Below, in pieces: positions 15,946-25,400 of a stretch of 64,000 bases of DNA. Position numbers and translations under genes: made by a program. Under the pieces are notes generated by a model. The model ran no database searches. It saw nothing but the letters and a program-made list of their open reading frames with translations, and had not been told where the DNA came from. The stretch comes from Streptomyces sp. L-9-10 (GTDB lineage: Bacteria; Actinomycetota; Actinomycetes; Streptomycetales; Streptomycetaceae): assembly GCF_004151105.1 (NCBI RefSeq), contig NZ_PHRF01000097.1:85246-149245 (forward strand), given 5' to 3'. Position 1 is the stretch's first letter. The number at the start of each line of letters is the position of its first letter.

Positions 15946-18051
15946 TCAGCCCCCTACGGGCGAATCCTCGGCCCGGGGCTCGGACGGCGCGGAGTCGTCC
16001 GGCGCGGGGGCCGCCTCCGGCTCCGCGAGCCGCTGCTCGACCCCCACGTTGCGGGCCAGCGACTTCGCCGCCAGTGCCCGCGTCGCCGCGTCGAACTGCT
16101 CGATCGAGGTCGGCTCGTCCGGACCCAGCAGATAGCGCTTCAGCTCACGACGGGCCTCGGCCAGCGGGTCGGCGGACGGGTCCGTGACCGCCGCGAGCAA
16201 CTGGTCAAGCTCCTTCGCGCTGTTGGAGAGGATCACGGCGGCCCGTACCGCGGTGTTCTGCCGCTTGAACTCCTCCGCGCCCAGCTCCGCCGAGTCGGTG
16301 ACCGCGTACGGCTTGCCGCTCGCGATGAAGTCCGACACGACGCTGGAGATGTCGGAGACCATGGCGTCCGACTCGTTGAAGCAGTCGTACAGGGCGGGCT
16401 CCGAGCCACTGATGACCCGGTGCTCCCACCAGCCGAAGGAACGCCAGTACGCGCCGTTCCACTCGCGCCGCAGCCGCGTCAGCTCCGCCTGCCTGGCCGG
16501 GTCGGCCTTGGAGTCGCGCGACTCCTCCGCCTCGTCCCTGCTCGCGTCGGCCCCGCCGGACAGCTCGGTCAGCCGGGCGCCGAGCCGGGCCAGCTCGGTC
16601 CGCGCCGCGTTCTGCTCCTCGCGGAGTCCGGCCGCGTCCTCGGCCCAGCGGGCGTCGGTGGCGCGCTCTGCGGCGGCCTTCCCGACCAGCGCGATGATCC
16701 GCTCGTGCACGGCCTTCGCCTTGGCGCTGCGCGTACCGGTGAAGGGGTGCGGCTTGTACAGGACCCGGACAGGGCGCTCGGCCTTCAGCAGCCGCTTGAC
16801 GATGTTCTCGCCGGCCAGCAGGAGCGAGGTGTTGCCGGGGCTGTCGTCCCAGCCCTCCCAGGTGGGCGCGTACAGCACCGTGGGGACGGGGTTCCTGGTC
16901 GAGCCGCTCGCCGGCTCGATCGGGGCCAGCTGCGGGCGGCCCACCTCGACGATGTCCTCGTCCCGGACCCCGACATCGGCCAGCGCGTAACGGTCGCGTC
17001 CGGCCCGGCCCGCGGTCCACACCTCGTCGTACGCCTTGCTGTACGGGTTGACGGAGGCCAGCTTGTCGCTGTCGCCGTGCCCGATGAAGACATGCTTCAT
17101 GGTCGGGACGCGCAGCATATGGATGTTCTTGCCGACGTTGGCCGCGTAGAGCGCGACCCGGACCGTCGAGAGATCCAGATTCATCAGATGCACACCGCCG
17201 GGGACGCACAGCACCGGCACGGCCGTCGGGCCCAGCTGCTGCGCGATGACGCGCTCGCGCAGGACGATCAGCGGCCGCCCGTTGAGCTGCCCCATGGTCT
17301 CCAGCCACATGTTGACCTGGTACGCGGACTCCTTGGAGCCGGAGAAGTACAGCATCACGGTCGGCCGGTAGTCGGCCAGCCAGCCGTCCACCGCCTTGAG
17401 CACCTTCTCGGCGTTGGGCACGAGCCGGCTCGGCCGCAGATACGGCAGCAGCGCGAGGATGTAGCCGACGGCGAGGAGCACGCTCAGGCCGAGCCCGGCG
17501 AAGCCGTAGAGGTTGTCGCGGGTCTGGAGCGTGATGATCACGCCGACCATGGCGAAGAGGTCCAGGTGGAGCATCTTCTCCGCGGAGCGGCTGAGCAGCC
17601 AGCGCGGCGGGGCGTCCGGGATCCGGATGGCGCCGAGGTCGATATTGCGGGTGACCACGGGCAGCCTGCGGCGCAGCCTGAGCAGGGTGACGATCGCGCC
17701 GTGCGGCGCCTGGAGCCCGTAGAACACGAGCACGGCGACGACGGTCACATAGAAGATCCGGTCCTCACCGAGGCCCGAGCGCGCGACCAGGAGCACCAGC
17801 AGCATCTGCCGGATCAGGAAGCGGATCGACAGACCGGCCCGCACTTTGGCGAGCCGGTTCACCAGATAGCTGCCGCGCTGGTGCAGAAACGTGTCCGCGA
17901 GATAGGTCACCGCCGCGGCCGCGGCGAAGAACCAGATATTGGGAATTATCGCGGCGAGCATGACGCACGGGAAACTCAGAACCAGAAGAAGTGCGGCTGC
18001 CAGCTCTGATCCGCTGCCCACCCGGGCCAGGCGAATAGCTGTCGAAATCAC
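15946..18051 (-). CDS. CDP-glycerol/ribitol-phosphate polymerase family membrane protein (TagF/TarL-like)
   Basis: About 701 aa. The N-terminal third has 6-8 membrane segments (for example LAAALLLVLSFPCVMLAA and IWFFAAAAAVTYLAD). The C-terminal two-thirds match the glycerophosphotransferase fold: VFIGHGDSDKLASVNP, PTVLYAPTWEGWDD, VRVLYKPHPFTGT and DAMVSDISSVVSDFIASGKPYAV, the signature of enzymes that polymerise glycerol- or ribitol-phosphate. Between KPHPFTG and SDISSVVSDF lies an acidic, coiled-coil-like insertion of about 90 residues. The GTG at 18051 has GGAG 10 bases upstream; longer readings from GTG 18156 or TTG 18171 have no binding site. A CDP-ribitol synthase homologue lies just upstream. 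Confidence 0.85.
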   Translation of the reverse strand: MISTAIRLARVGSGSELAAALLLVLSFPCVMLAAIIPNIWFFAAAAAVTYLADTFLHQRGSYLVNRLAKVRAGLSIRFLIRQMLLVLLVARSGLGEDRIFYVTVVAVLVFYGLQAPHGAIVTLLRLRRRLPVVTRNIDLGAIRIPDAPPRWLLSRSAEKMLHLDLFAMVGVIITLQTRDNLYGFAGLGLSVLLAVGYILALLPYLRPSRLVPNAEKVLKAVDGWLADYRPTVMLYFSGSKESAYQVNMWLETMGQLNGRPLIVLRERVIAQQLGPTAVPVLCVPGGVHLMNLDLSTVRVALYAANVGKNIHMLRVPTMKHVFIGHGDSDKLASVNPYSKAYDEVWTAGRAGRDRYALADVGVRDEDIVEVGRPQLAPIEPASGSTRNPVPTVLYAPTWEGWDDSPGNTSLLLAGENIVKRLLKAERPVRVLYKPHPFTGTRSAKAKAVHERIIALVGKAAAERATDARWAEDAAGLREEQNAARTELARLGARLTELSGGADASRDEAEESRDSKADPARQAELTRLRREWNGAYWRSFGWWEHRVISGSEPALYDCFNESDAMVSDISSVVSDFIASGKPYAVTDSAELGAEEFKRQNTAVRAAVILSNSAKELDQLLAAVTDPSADPLAEARRELKRYLLGPDEPTSIEQFDAATRALAAKSLARNVGVEQRLAEPEAAPAPDDSAPSEPRAEDSPVGG

Positions 18052-18187
18052 GGAATACCTGCTCCAGACCGTGCCGGCTGATAGGACCTTGCGACGAAAA
18101 TGTGAAGAGAGAACTTCACGAACTCGGGCCTCCGTGATTCGCGCGTCGGCGACCACAGAGGCCCGTGTCAAAGATTGTCAAGAATTA

Positions 18188-19693
18188 TTACACATCTTCC
18201 TGACGGTCCAGGACAGCGGCCAGAGCCTGCTCGAAGTCCGAGGCCTCGGAGGCACCGCGGGTCGGGTCCTGCTGCCGTACGTCGATGACGTGGCCGGTCA
18301 GCTCGGAGAGCAGCACATCGAGGGACGTCCTGGCGACCGCCTCGGAGGAAAGCAGCGAGCCCTCGGGCTCCTGGCCGAACGCCTTGGTGCGCATCGGGGT
18401 CGCGGTGCGCTCCGGATTCACGCAATTCACTCGGATTCCCTCGCCGGCCCATTCGTCGGAGAGCGCCTGGGTGAGATTCACCATGGCCGCCTTCGTGGAC
18501 GAGTAGAGGCTGTACTCCGCGCGGCCCCGGGTGTAACTGCTGGAGGTGTAGAGCAGCAGCTGGCCCTTGGTCTCCACCAGGTACTTGTACGAGGCGCGCG
18601 CGATCTGCACCGGCGCCAGGTAGTTGACGTTCAGCGCTTCCTGGATGGTGGTGTTGTCCGTCTCGGCCAGCTTGCCGATGCGCAGTACGCCCGCGGTGTT
18701 GATCACGTAGTCGATACGGCCGGTCTCGGCGTAGGCGCGCGACAGCGCGTCGTCGACGTGCTCGGGGTTCTCGACATGCGTACCGGTGGTGGAGCGGCCC
18801 AGCGCGTACACCGTGGCGCCGAAGGACTCGGCGAGCTGCGCGATGTCCGCGCCGATGCCGTACGAGCCGCCGAAGACGACCAGGGTCCTGCCGGCCAGCA
18901 GCTCACGGTAGGAGTCGTCGGAGGACTGCTGCGGAGCGGCGGCGGACGCCAGCTGGAAGAGCTTGTCGGCGATGAACACATCGACCGGCTGCGTGACCTT
19001 CATGTTGTACTCGTCGCCCGCGACGACGTAGATCGGCACGTCCGGCAGGTACCTCAGCACCACGGAACAGTCGTCGGTGGCCTGGAAGTTGGGGTCGCCG
19101 GCGGCGATCTCGTACGCCCTGCGGATGGTGGAGAGCTTGAACGCCTGCGGGGTCTGGCCGCGCCGCAGCCGCGACCGGTCGGGGACGTCCGTGATGAACT
19201 CGCCGTCGCCGCCGTGCGTACGGGTCACGATGATCGTGTCCGCGGACGGGATGGCGACGTCCACGGCCTGGTAGCGCTCCAGCGCGTCCACACAGTCCTT
19301 GATCACGCGGTGCGACAGCAGCGGGCGCACGGCGTCGTGGAACAGGACGTTGCGGTCCTCGCCCGTCGCGAGGCCCTCGCCCAGGGCGGCGATGGCGCGC
19401 TCGGTGGTCTCGTTCCGGGTCGTGCCGCCCTCGATGATCCGGGTGACCTTGGCCAGCCCGGCCTTCGCGACGATCTTCTCCACGTCGGGCACATAGCCCG
19501 GTGCCATCAGCACGATCACATCGTCGATCGAGTCACTCCGCTCGAAGATCGACAGCGTGTGCTCGATGACCGCCTTCCCCGCGATCTTCAGCAGCTGCTT
19601 CGGGATCGACAGGCCCACACGCTGGCCGGTTCCGCCCGCCAGGACGACAGCGGTGGTGCGGGACTTCGTGGGCGACGCGGATGTTGCAGACAC
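18188..19693 (-). CDS. Fused cytidylyltransferase / short-chain reductase, likely CDP-ribitol synthase
   Basis: A 501-aa two-domain protein. Residues 10-240 form an IspD/TarI-type cytidylyltransferase: TAVVLAGGTGQRVGLSIPKQLLKI, then VLFHDAVRPLL and GDEYNMKVTQPVDV. Residues 265-500 form an SDR: LVVFGGSYGIGADIAQLAE, VINTAGVL, and the catalytic Ser/Tyr/Lys in YTSSSYTRGRAEYSLYSSTKAA. The fusion order matches Bcs1/Acs1 of Haemophilus, which reduces ribulose-5-phosphate and activates it as CDP-ribitol. It is first in the minus-strand run and would feed the TagF-like polymerase. GTG start at 19693, with AAGG about 12 bases upstream. Substrate is inferred from domain order and neighbours. Confidence 0.85.
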   Translation of the reverse strand: MSATSASPTKSRTTAVVLAGGTGQRVGLSIPKQLLKIAGKAVIEHTLSIFERSDSIDDVIVLMAPGYVPDVEKIVAKAGLAKVTRIIEGGTTRNETTERAIAALGEGLATGEDRNVLFHDAVRPLLSHRVIKDCVDALERYQAVDVAIPSADTIIVTRTHGGDGEFITDVPDRSRLRRGQTPQAFKLSTIRRAYEIAAGDPNFQATDDCSVVLRYLPDVPIYVVAGDEYNMKVTQPVDVFIADKLFQLASAAAPQQSSDDSYRELLAGRTLVVFGGSYGIGADIAQLAESFGATVYALGRSTTGTHVENPEHVDDALSRAYAETGRIDYVINTAGVLRIGKLAETDNTTIQEALNVNYLAPVQIARASYKYLVETKGQLLLYTSSSYTRGRAEYSLYSSTKAAMVNLTQALSDEWAGEGIRVNCVNPERTATPMRTKAFGQEPEGSLLSSEAVARTSLDVLLSELTGHVIDVRQQDPTRGASEASDFEQALAAVLDRQEDV

Positions 19694-19941
19694 AGGACTG
19701 ACCTACCTTGCGGGCTCAGAGGATGTAGCGATGGTCCCACCCGCGGCAATCCTCGTGCAAGGTGGACCACAACCCCGCGACACCGGTACGCAACCCCTGA
19801 TTCACCTGCGAAGACCGATGCGCCAGTGGTTCGGCGCCGGGAGTCGTACGTGAAGGACACCACACAAGTTTCACGTCGGAGCACGGCGACTCCCATATGA
19901 GAGCCTACGCGACGCACCCCCGCGGTCACCCAGCGCGACAA
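19694..19941. other. Intergenic region upstream of the fused CDP-ribitol synthase gene
   Basis: No credible gene. It must hold the promoter for the minus-strand part of the island; a weak TTGCCG...TACATC pair (16-base spacer) near 19720-19750 on the minus strand is the best I can offer. The obg terminator starts at 19942. Confidence 0.4.
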
Positions 19942-19984
19942 CGGCCCGGGTGACCACGGAGAACAGCCGTGATCACCCGGGCCG
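19942..19984 (-). terminator. Terminator downstream of obg
   Basis: Eighteen-base arms (19942-19959 / 19967-19984) with one mismatch and a 7-base loop, 32 bases past the obg stop. Confidence 0.75.
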
Positions 19985-20016
19985 GCGAAGATCGGCCGGA
20001 CAGGGCCCAGGGCTCC

Positions 20017-21453
20017 CTAGAAGGGGTCGAACTCGTCGTACGCGCGCTGTGCCTCGTCGCGTTCGGCGTCCCGGTCCCTGCGCCGCTGCGCCGCCGGACG
20101 GGGCGCTTCGAGACGGTGGTCCTCACCACGGCGGCCGAGCATCTCCGCGCCCGCCATCATCGTCGGCTCCCAGTCGAAGACGACCGCGTCGTCCTCGGGT
20201 CCGATGGCCACCCCGTCGCCCGACCGCGCGCCGGCCTTCATCAGCTGCTCCTCGACCCCGAGGCGGCTCAGCCGGTCCGCGAGATAGCCGACGGCCTCGT
20301 CGTTGCTGAAGTCGGTCTGGCGCACCCAGCGTTCGGGCTTGTCGCCGCGCACCCGGTAGAGCCCGTCCTCCTCCAGGGAGACGGTGAAGCCCGCGTCGTC
20401 GACGGCCTTCGGGCGGATGACGATCCGGGTCGCCTCCTCCTTGGGCTTGTCCGCGCGGGCCTTGGCGATGATCCCGGCGAGCGCGAAGGACAGTTCCTTG
20501 AGGCCCAGGTGGGCCACGGCCGAGGCCTCGAAGACGCGGTAGCCGCGCTTCTCCAGGTCGGGACGGATCATCTCGGCGAGATCCTTGCCGTCCGGGATGT
20601 CGATCTTGTTGAGGACGACGATCCGCGGCCGGTTGTCCAGGCCGCCGTACTGGGACAGCTCCTCCTCGATCACATCGAGGTCGGTCACCGGGTCGCGGTC
20701 GGACTCCAGCGTGGCCGTGTCCAGCACATGCACGAGGACGGAGCAGCGCTCGACATGGCGCAGGAACTCCAGGCCCAGACCGCGGCCCTGGCTGGCGCCC
20801 GGGATCAGACCGGGGACGTCCGCGATGGTGTAGACGGTGGAACCCGCCGTCACCACACCCAGGTTGGGGACGAGCGTGGTGAACGGGTAGTCCGCGATCT
20901 TCGGCTTGGCCGCGGAGAGCACGGAGATCAGCGAGGACTTGCCGGCGCTCGGGTAGCCGACGAGCGCCACATCGGCGACCGTCTTCAGCTCCAGCACGAC
21001 ATCGCCGCTGCGGCCCGGCTCACCGAGCAGCGCGAAGCCGGGGGCCTTGCGGCGGGCCGAGGCCAGCGCCGCGTTGCCGAGACCGCCACGGCCGCCGTCG
21101 GCGGCGACGAACGTGGTGCCCTCGCCGACCAGGTCGGCCAGGACGTTGCCCCTGCGGTCGAGGACGACCGTGCCGTCGGGCACCGGCAGGACCAGGTCCT
21201 GGCCGTCCTTGCCGGAGCGGTTGCCGCCCTCGCCGGGCTTGCCGTTGGTGGCCTTGCGGTGCGGGGAGTGGTGGTAGTCGAGCAGCGTCGTCACCGACTG
21301 GTCGACGACGAGGACGACATCGCCGCCACGGCCGCCGTTGCCGCCGTCGGGTCCGCCCAGCGGCTTGAACTTCTCACGGTGTACGGAGGCGCAGCCGTGG
21401 CCTCCGTTACCCGCGGCGACATGCAGCTCGACGCGGTCCACGAAGGTGGTCAT
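20017..21453 (-). CDS. obg: GTPase Obg (ObgE/CgtA)
   Basis: Essential ribosome-associated GTPase; in Streptomyces it is also linked to development. The 478-aa protein has the glycine-rich Obg domain (residues 1-160, GNGGHGCASVHREKFKP), the P-loop GYPSAGKSS at 166-174, IADVPGLIPGASQGRGLG, VLNKIDIP, and an OCT domain (about 345-430), then an Arg-rich, acidic tail. The ATG at 21453 has GGAGG 8 bases before it. It follows rpmA by 129 bases on the same strand in the usual rplU-rpmA-obg order. Confidence 0.97.
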   Translation of the reverse strand: MTTFVDRVELHVAAGNGGHGCASVHREKFKPLGGPDGGNGGRGGDVVLVVDQSVTTLLDYHHSPHRKATNGKPGEGGNRSGKDGQDLVLPVPDGTVVLDRRGNVLADLVGEGTTFVAADGGRGGLGNAALASARRKAPGFALLGEPGRSGDVVLELKTVADVALVGYPSAGKSSLISVLSAAKPKIADYPFTTLVPNLGVVTAGSTVYTIADVPGLIPGASQGRGLGLEFLRHVERCSVLVHVLDTATLESDRDPVTDLDVIEEELSQYGGLDNRPRIVVLNKIDIPDGKDLAEMIRPDLEKRGYRVFEASAVAHLGLKELSFALAGIIAKARADKPKEEATRIVIRPKAVDDAGFTVSLEEDGLYRVRGDKPERWVRQTDFSNDEAVGYLADRLSRLGVEEQLMKAGARSGDGVAIGPEDDAVVFDWEPTMMAGAEMLGRRGEDHRLEAPRPAAQRRRDRDAERDEAQRAYDEFDPF

Positions 21454-21582
21454 GGGGATTGCCTCCAGTACATACGGAAATGTCATACATGCAACACGCG
21501 AAGGGCGGACCCGCTTCCCGTCACCGGGAAGTGAGGTCCGCCCTCGCGAAGAACCGTGCTACAGGCGCCTGATGCTCAGTGC

Positions 21583-21837
21583 TCAGGCGACCGGAACGAT
21601 GTTCACGACCTTGCGGCCGCGGCTGGTGCCGAACTCCACCGCGCCCGCGTTCAGCGCGAACAGCGTGTCGTCGCCGCCACGGCCGACGCCGGAGCCCGGG
21701 TGGAAGTGCGTGCCGCGCTGGCGGACCAGGATCTCACCGGCGTTGACGACCTGACCGCCGAAGCGCTTCACGCCGAGCCGCTGAGCATTGGAATCGCGCC
21801 CGTTCCGAGTGGACGATGCGCCCTTCTTGTGTGCCAT
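21583..21837 (-). CDS. rpmA: 50S ribosomal protein L27
   Basis: 84 aa, starting MAHKKGASSTRNGRDSNAQR, the flexible N-terminus that reaches the peptidyl-transferase centre, followed by GVKRFGGQVVNAGEILVRQRGT. Length and sequence are typical. It lies 14 bases after rplU and is cotranscribed with it. No N-terminal cleavage extension, unlike Firmicutes L27. Confidence 0.98.
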   Translation of the reverse strand: MAHKKGASSTRNGRDSNAQRLGVKRFGGQVVNAGEILVRQRGTHFHPGSGVGRGGDDTLFALNAGAVEFGTSRGRKVVNIVPVA

Positions 21838-21851
21838 GTCTCCTCAGTCCC

Positions 21852-22172
21852 TTACTTCGCAGCCGCGGGGATACCGGTGACCTTGATCGCCGTGTACTGC
21901 TGGCGGTGACCCTGGCGACGGCGGTAGCCCGTCTTGTTCTTGTAGCGAAGGATGTCGATCTTCGCACCCTTGTGGTGGTCCACGATCTCCGCCGTGACCT
22001 TGATGCCGTCCAGCACCCACGGGTCGCTGGTGACGGCCTCGCCGTCGACCACGAGCAGGGTCGAGAGCTCGACCGTGTCGCCAACCTTGGCCGTGGGAAT
22101 CTTGTCAACCTCAACGATGTCGCCGACAGCAACCTTGTGCTGGCGACCACCGCTGCGCACGATGGCGTACAC
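21852..22172 (-). CDS. rplU: 50S ribosomal protein L21
   Basis: 106 aa, starting with a GTG at 22172 (M)YAIVRSGGRQHKVAVGDIVEVD and ending TGYRRRQGHRQQYTAIKVTGI, the conserved rRNA-binding tail. It is first in the rplU-rpmA-obg run. A promoter about 155 bases upstream (22328-22357) gives a long leader that could carry regulation, though I see no known ribosomal-protein leader fold. Confidence 0.97.
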   Translation of the reverse strand: MYAIVRSGGRQHKVAVGDIVEVDKIPTAKVGDTVELSTLLVVDGEAVTSDPWVLDGIKVTAEIVDHHKGAKIDILRYKNKTGYRRRQGHRQQYTAIKVTGIPAAAK

Positions 22173-22327
22173 GCGGATCTCACTCTCGCTCGGAACGGAA
22201 CCTCTGATGCCAGCCGCACGCACGGGCCGGGGCCCGTGACGATTCCTGACAGGACGAGCGGCCTCCCCCGGAAATCCGGGAGGTGGGTGCTCAGAGGTGG
22301 GCGCGCATAGGAACACACCGAAGGTTT

Positions 22328-22357
22328 AGAGTACGGGGCCCCTGTACAGGGGGTCAA
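22328..22357 (-). promoter_or_regulatory. Housekeeping-type promoter of the rplU operon, with a palindromic spacer
   Basis: Minus-strand TTGACC (22352-22357), an 18-base spacer, then TACTCT (22328-22333). The 14-base perfect palindrome CCCCTGTACAGGGG covers 22339-22352, filling the spacer and touching the -35. Promoter match is good; the palindrome's function is unknown. Confidence 0.72.
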
Positions 22358-22370
22358 ACCAGCTCCCCCC

Positions 22371-22421
22371 GTCCCCGGTCGCCGTATGGGCTCACGCTCG
22401 GCCCGTACGGCGACCGGGGAC
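22371..22421 (-). terminator. Terminator downstream of rne
   Basis: Perfect 16-base arms (22371-22386 / 22406-22421) around a 19-base loop that can fold further through GGGC/GCCC. It lies 8 bases past the rne stop and just upstream of the rplU promoter. Confidence 0.8.
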
Positions 22422-22428
22422 GACGGCG

Positions 22429-25400
22429 TCAGTCCTCCGTGGAGGCGGTGACGCCGGAGGGCGTCGTACGCTCGGCCGCCGCGGTCTTCTTCGTCGTCGA
22501 CTTGGCCGTCTTCTTGGCCGTCGTCTTCTTCGCCGCGGTCTTCTTCGCCGTCGTCGTCTTCTTCGCGGCCGTCTTCTTGGCCGTCGTTGTCTTCTTGGCC
22601 GTCGTGGCCTTCTTGCGGACCGCCTTCTTGGCCGGGGCCGCGGGCTCCTCGGCGGCCGGTTCCCCCGCCGTGGCGGGCTCCTCGGCCGCGACCGGCTCCT
22701 CGGCCCTGGCGGACTCCACCACGACGATCGCCGCGTCCTCGGCACCCGAGGGCGAACCGGCCGGAGCGGTGACCTTGCGGGTCGCCCTGCGGCGCGCCCT
22801 GGGCGGTGCCGCGACCGGCGCCTCTTCGGCGACGGACGCCTCCGCCACCACCGGTACGACCGGCTCGGGCACGGTCTCGGGCTCGGCGGACACGGGGAGG
22901 ACCACCTCGGCGGCGGCCTCCGCGTCGGCGGCCTTCGGCGAACCGGCCGGGGCCGTCGCCTTGCGCGTGGCCCGGCGGCGCGTACGCCCCTTGGGGGCCG
23001 CCTCCTCGGCGGGCGCCTCGGGCCCGGCGGCCGGAGCCACGTCCGCCGCCGCGGCCGGAGCCGGCGTCTCGACGCGCGTCCCGGCGGCCGGGGCCTCGGT
23101 CCCGGGCGCCTGTGCAGGCGCCGCCTCCGGCTCCGGCACCGACTCGGCGGTCCTCGGCGAACCCGCCGGGGCGGACGCCTTGCGGGACGCCCGGCGGCGC
23201 GAACGGCCGCGTACGGACGCCTCCGCCTCCGCCACGCTGCTGAACAGCTCCTCGTCCGGCGCGAACGTGTCGGACAGCGGCTCGGCCAGCGCGACCGGAG
23301 CCGCCACCTCCGCCGCTACCTCGGCCTCTGTCTCGGTCTCGGCGCTCTCGACGTGCTCATGCTCGTGCTCGTGCTCCGTACCGGCGGCGCCGCCGCGACC
23401 GCGCTTCTTGGAGCGCTTGCCGTTGCCACCGCCACCGGCCGCCGTGGGCTGCTCCATGTGCACGATCACACCGCGCCCGTTGCAGTGGACACAGGTCTCG
23501 GAGAAGGACTCCAGCAGCCCCTGGCCGACCCGCTTACGGGTCATCTGCACCAGACCCAGCGAGGTGACCTCGGCGACCTGGTGCTTCGTACGGTCCCGGC
23601 CCAGGCACTCCAGCAGGCGCCGCAGCACCAGGTCCCGGTTGGATTCGAGCACCATGTCGATGAAGTCGATGACGACGATGCCGCCCAGGTCGCGCAGCCG
23701 CAACTGGCGCACGATCTCCTCGGCCGCCTCCAGGTTGTTCCTGGTGACGGTCTCTTCGAGGTTGCCGCCCTGGCCCGTGAACTTCCCGGTGTTGACGTCG
23801 ACCACGATCATGGCCTCGGTCTTGTCGATCACCAGCGAGCCACCGCTGGGCAGCCAGACCTTGCGGTCGAGCGCCTTCATCAGCTGCTCGTCGATGCGGT
23901 ACGTCGCGAAGACGTCGACCTCGCTCGTCCAGCGCGACAGCCGGTCGGAGAGGTCGGGCGCGACATGCTCGACATAGCCGTGGATGGTCTGCCACGCCTC
24001 GTCACCGCTGACGATGACCTTCGAGAAGTCCTCGTTGAAGATGTCGCGGACGACCCGGACGGTCATGTCGGGCTCACCGTAGAGAAGCGTCGGGGCGTTG
24101 CCGCTCTTCGACTTCTTCTTGATGTCCTCCCACTGCGACTGGAGCCGCTCGACGTCGCGGCGCAGCTCGTCCTCGCTGGCGCCCTCCGCGGCCGTACGGA
24201 CGATGACGCCCGCGTCCTCGGGGACGATCTTCTTGAGGATGGTCTTCAGCCGGGACCGCTCGGTGTCGGGCAGCTTGCGGCTGATGCCGGTCATCGAGCC
24301 CTCGGGCACATAGACCAGGTAGCGGCCGGGCAGCGACACCTGGCTGGTCAGACGCGCGCCCTTGTGGCCGATCGGGTCCTTCGTGACCTGCACGAGCACC
24401 GACTGGCCGGACTTGAGGGCGGTCTCGATCCGGCGCGGGCCGTTGGCCATGCCCAGCGCCTCGAAGTTGACCTCACCGGCGTAGAGGACGGCGTTGCGTC
24501 CCTTGCCGATGTCGACGAAGGCGGCCTCCATCGACGGCAGTACGTTCTGGACCTTGCCCAGATACACGTTGCCGACGTAGCTGGTGGCCTGCTCCTTGTT
24601 GACGTAGTGCTCGACGAGCACGTTGTCCTCGAGAACGCCGATCTGCGTGCGCTCGCCGTTCTGGCGGACGACCATCACGCGCTCGACGGCCTCACGGCGC
24701 GCCAGGAACTCCGCCTCGGTGATGATCGGCACCCTGCGGCGGCCCTGCTCGCGGCCCTCGCGGCGGCGCTGCTTCTTGGCCTCCAGACGGGTCGAGCCCT
24801 TGATGGACTGCACCTCGTCGGAGCTGGTGCTCGGCTCGCGCTCTTCCTTCTTGCGCGGCTCGCGGACCTTGACGACCGTACGCTCCGGGTCGTCCCCGCC
24901 GGACTCCGCCTCGGAACCGCCGTCACCACTGCGACGGCGCCTGCGACGGCGGCGCCGGCTGCTGGAGGAGCCGCCGCCCGAGGAGGCCTCGGACTCGTCG
25001 TGGTCCTCGTCCGCCTCTTCGTGCTCGGCCGTGTCCTCGTCCTCGGCGTGGGCCCCGGAGTCGTCCTGCTCGTCGGTGGTGTCCTCGGCGTCCGCGGACT
25101 CGCCGCGACGACGGCGACGGCCGCCCCGGCGGCGGCGCCGCGAAGGACGGTCCTCGTACTCGTCGGAGTCGTCGCCCTCGGCGGACTGCTCCGTGTCGGG
25201 CTCGGCCGCCGGCTCCTCGGCGTGCTCCTGTGCCGACTCCGCGGCGGCCCGGGGGGCGGGTGCCTCCACGGGCTCGGCGGGCTCGCCGCGACGGCGGCGC
25301 CTGCGGCGGCCCGAGGGCTCAGGAGCGGTGGCGGGCTCGGGCACCGCCGCGGTCTGTGTCTCTTCCTCGGTCTCGTCGAGGTCCTCGGCGTCGTCCACCG

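Noticed and set aside
15859..18009. Long plus-strand frame opposite the TagF-like gene
   Set aside because: Antisense shadow; the minus-strand reading has the KPHP and SDxSSVVSDF motifs and membrane segments.
18052..18171. Extra N-terminal coding segment of the TagF-like gene as a separate peptide
   Set aside because: It has no ribosome binding site of its own and is in frame with the main gene; it is best treated as an alternative longer start.
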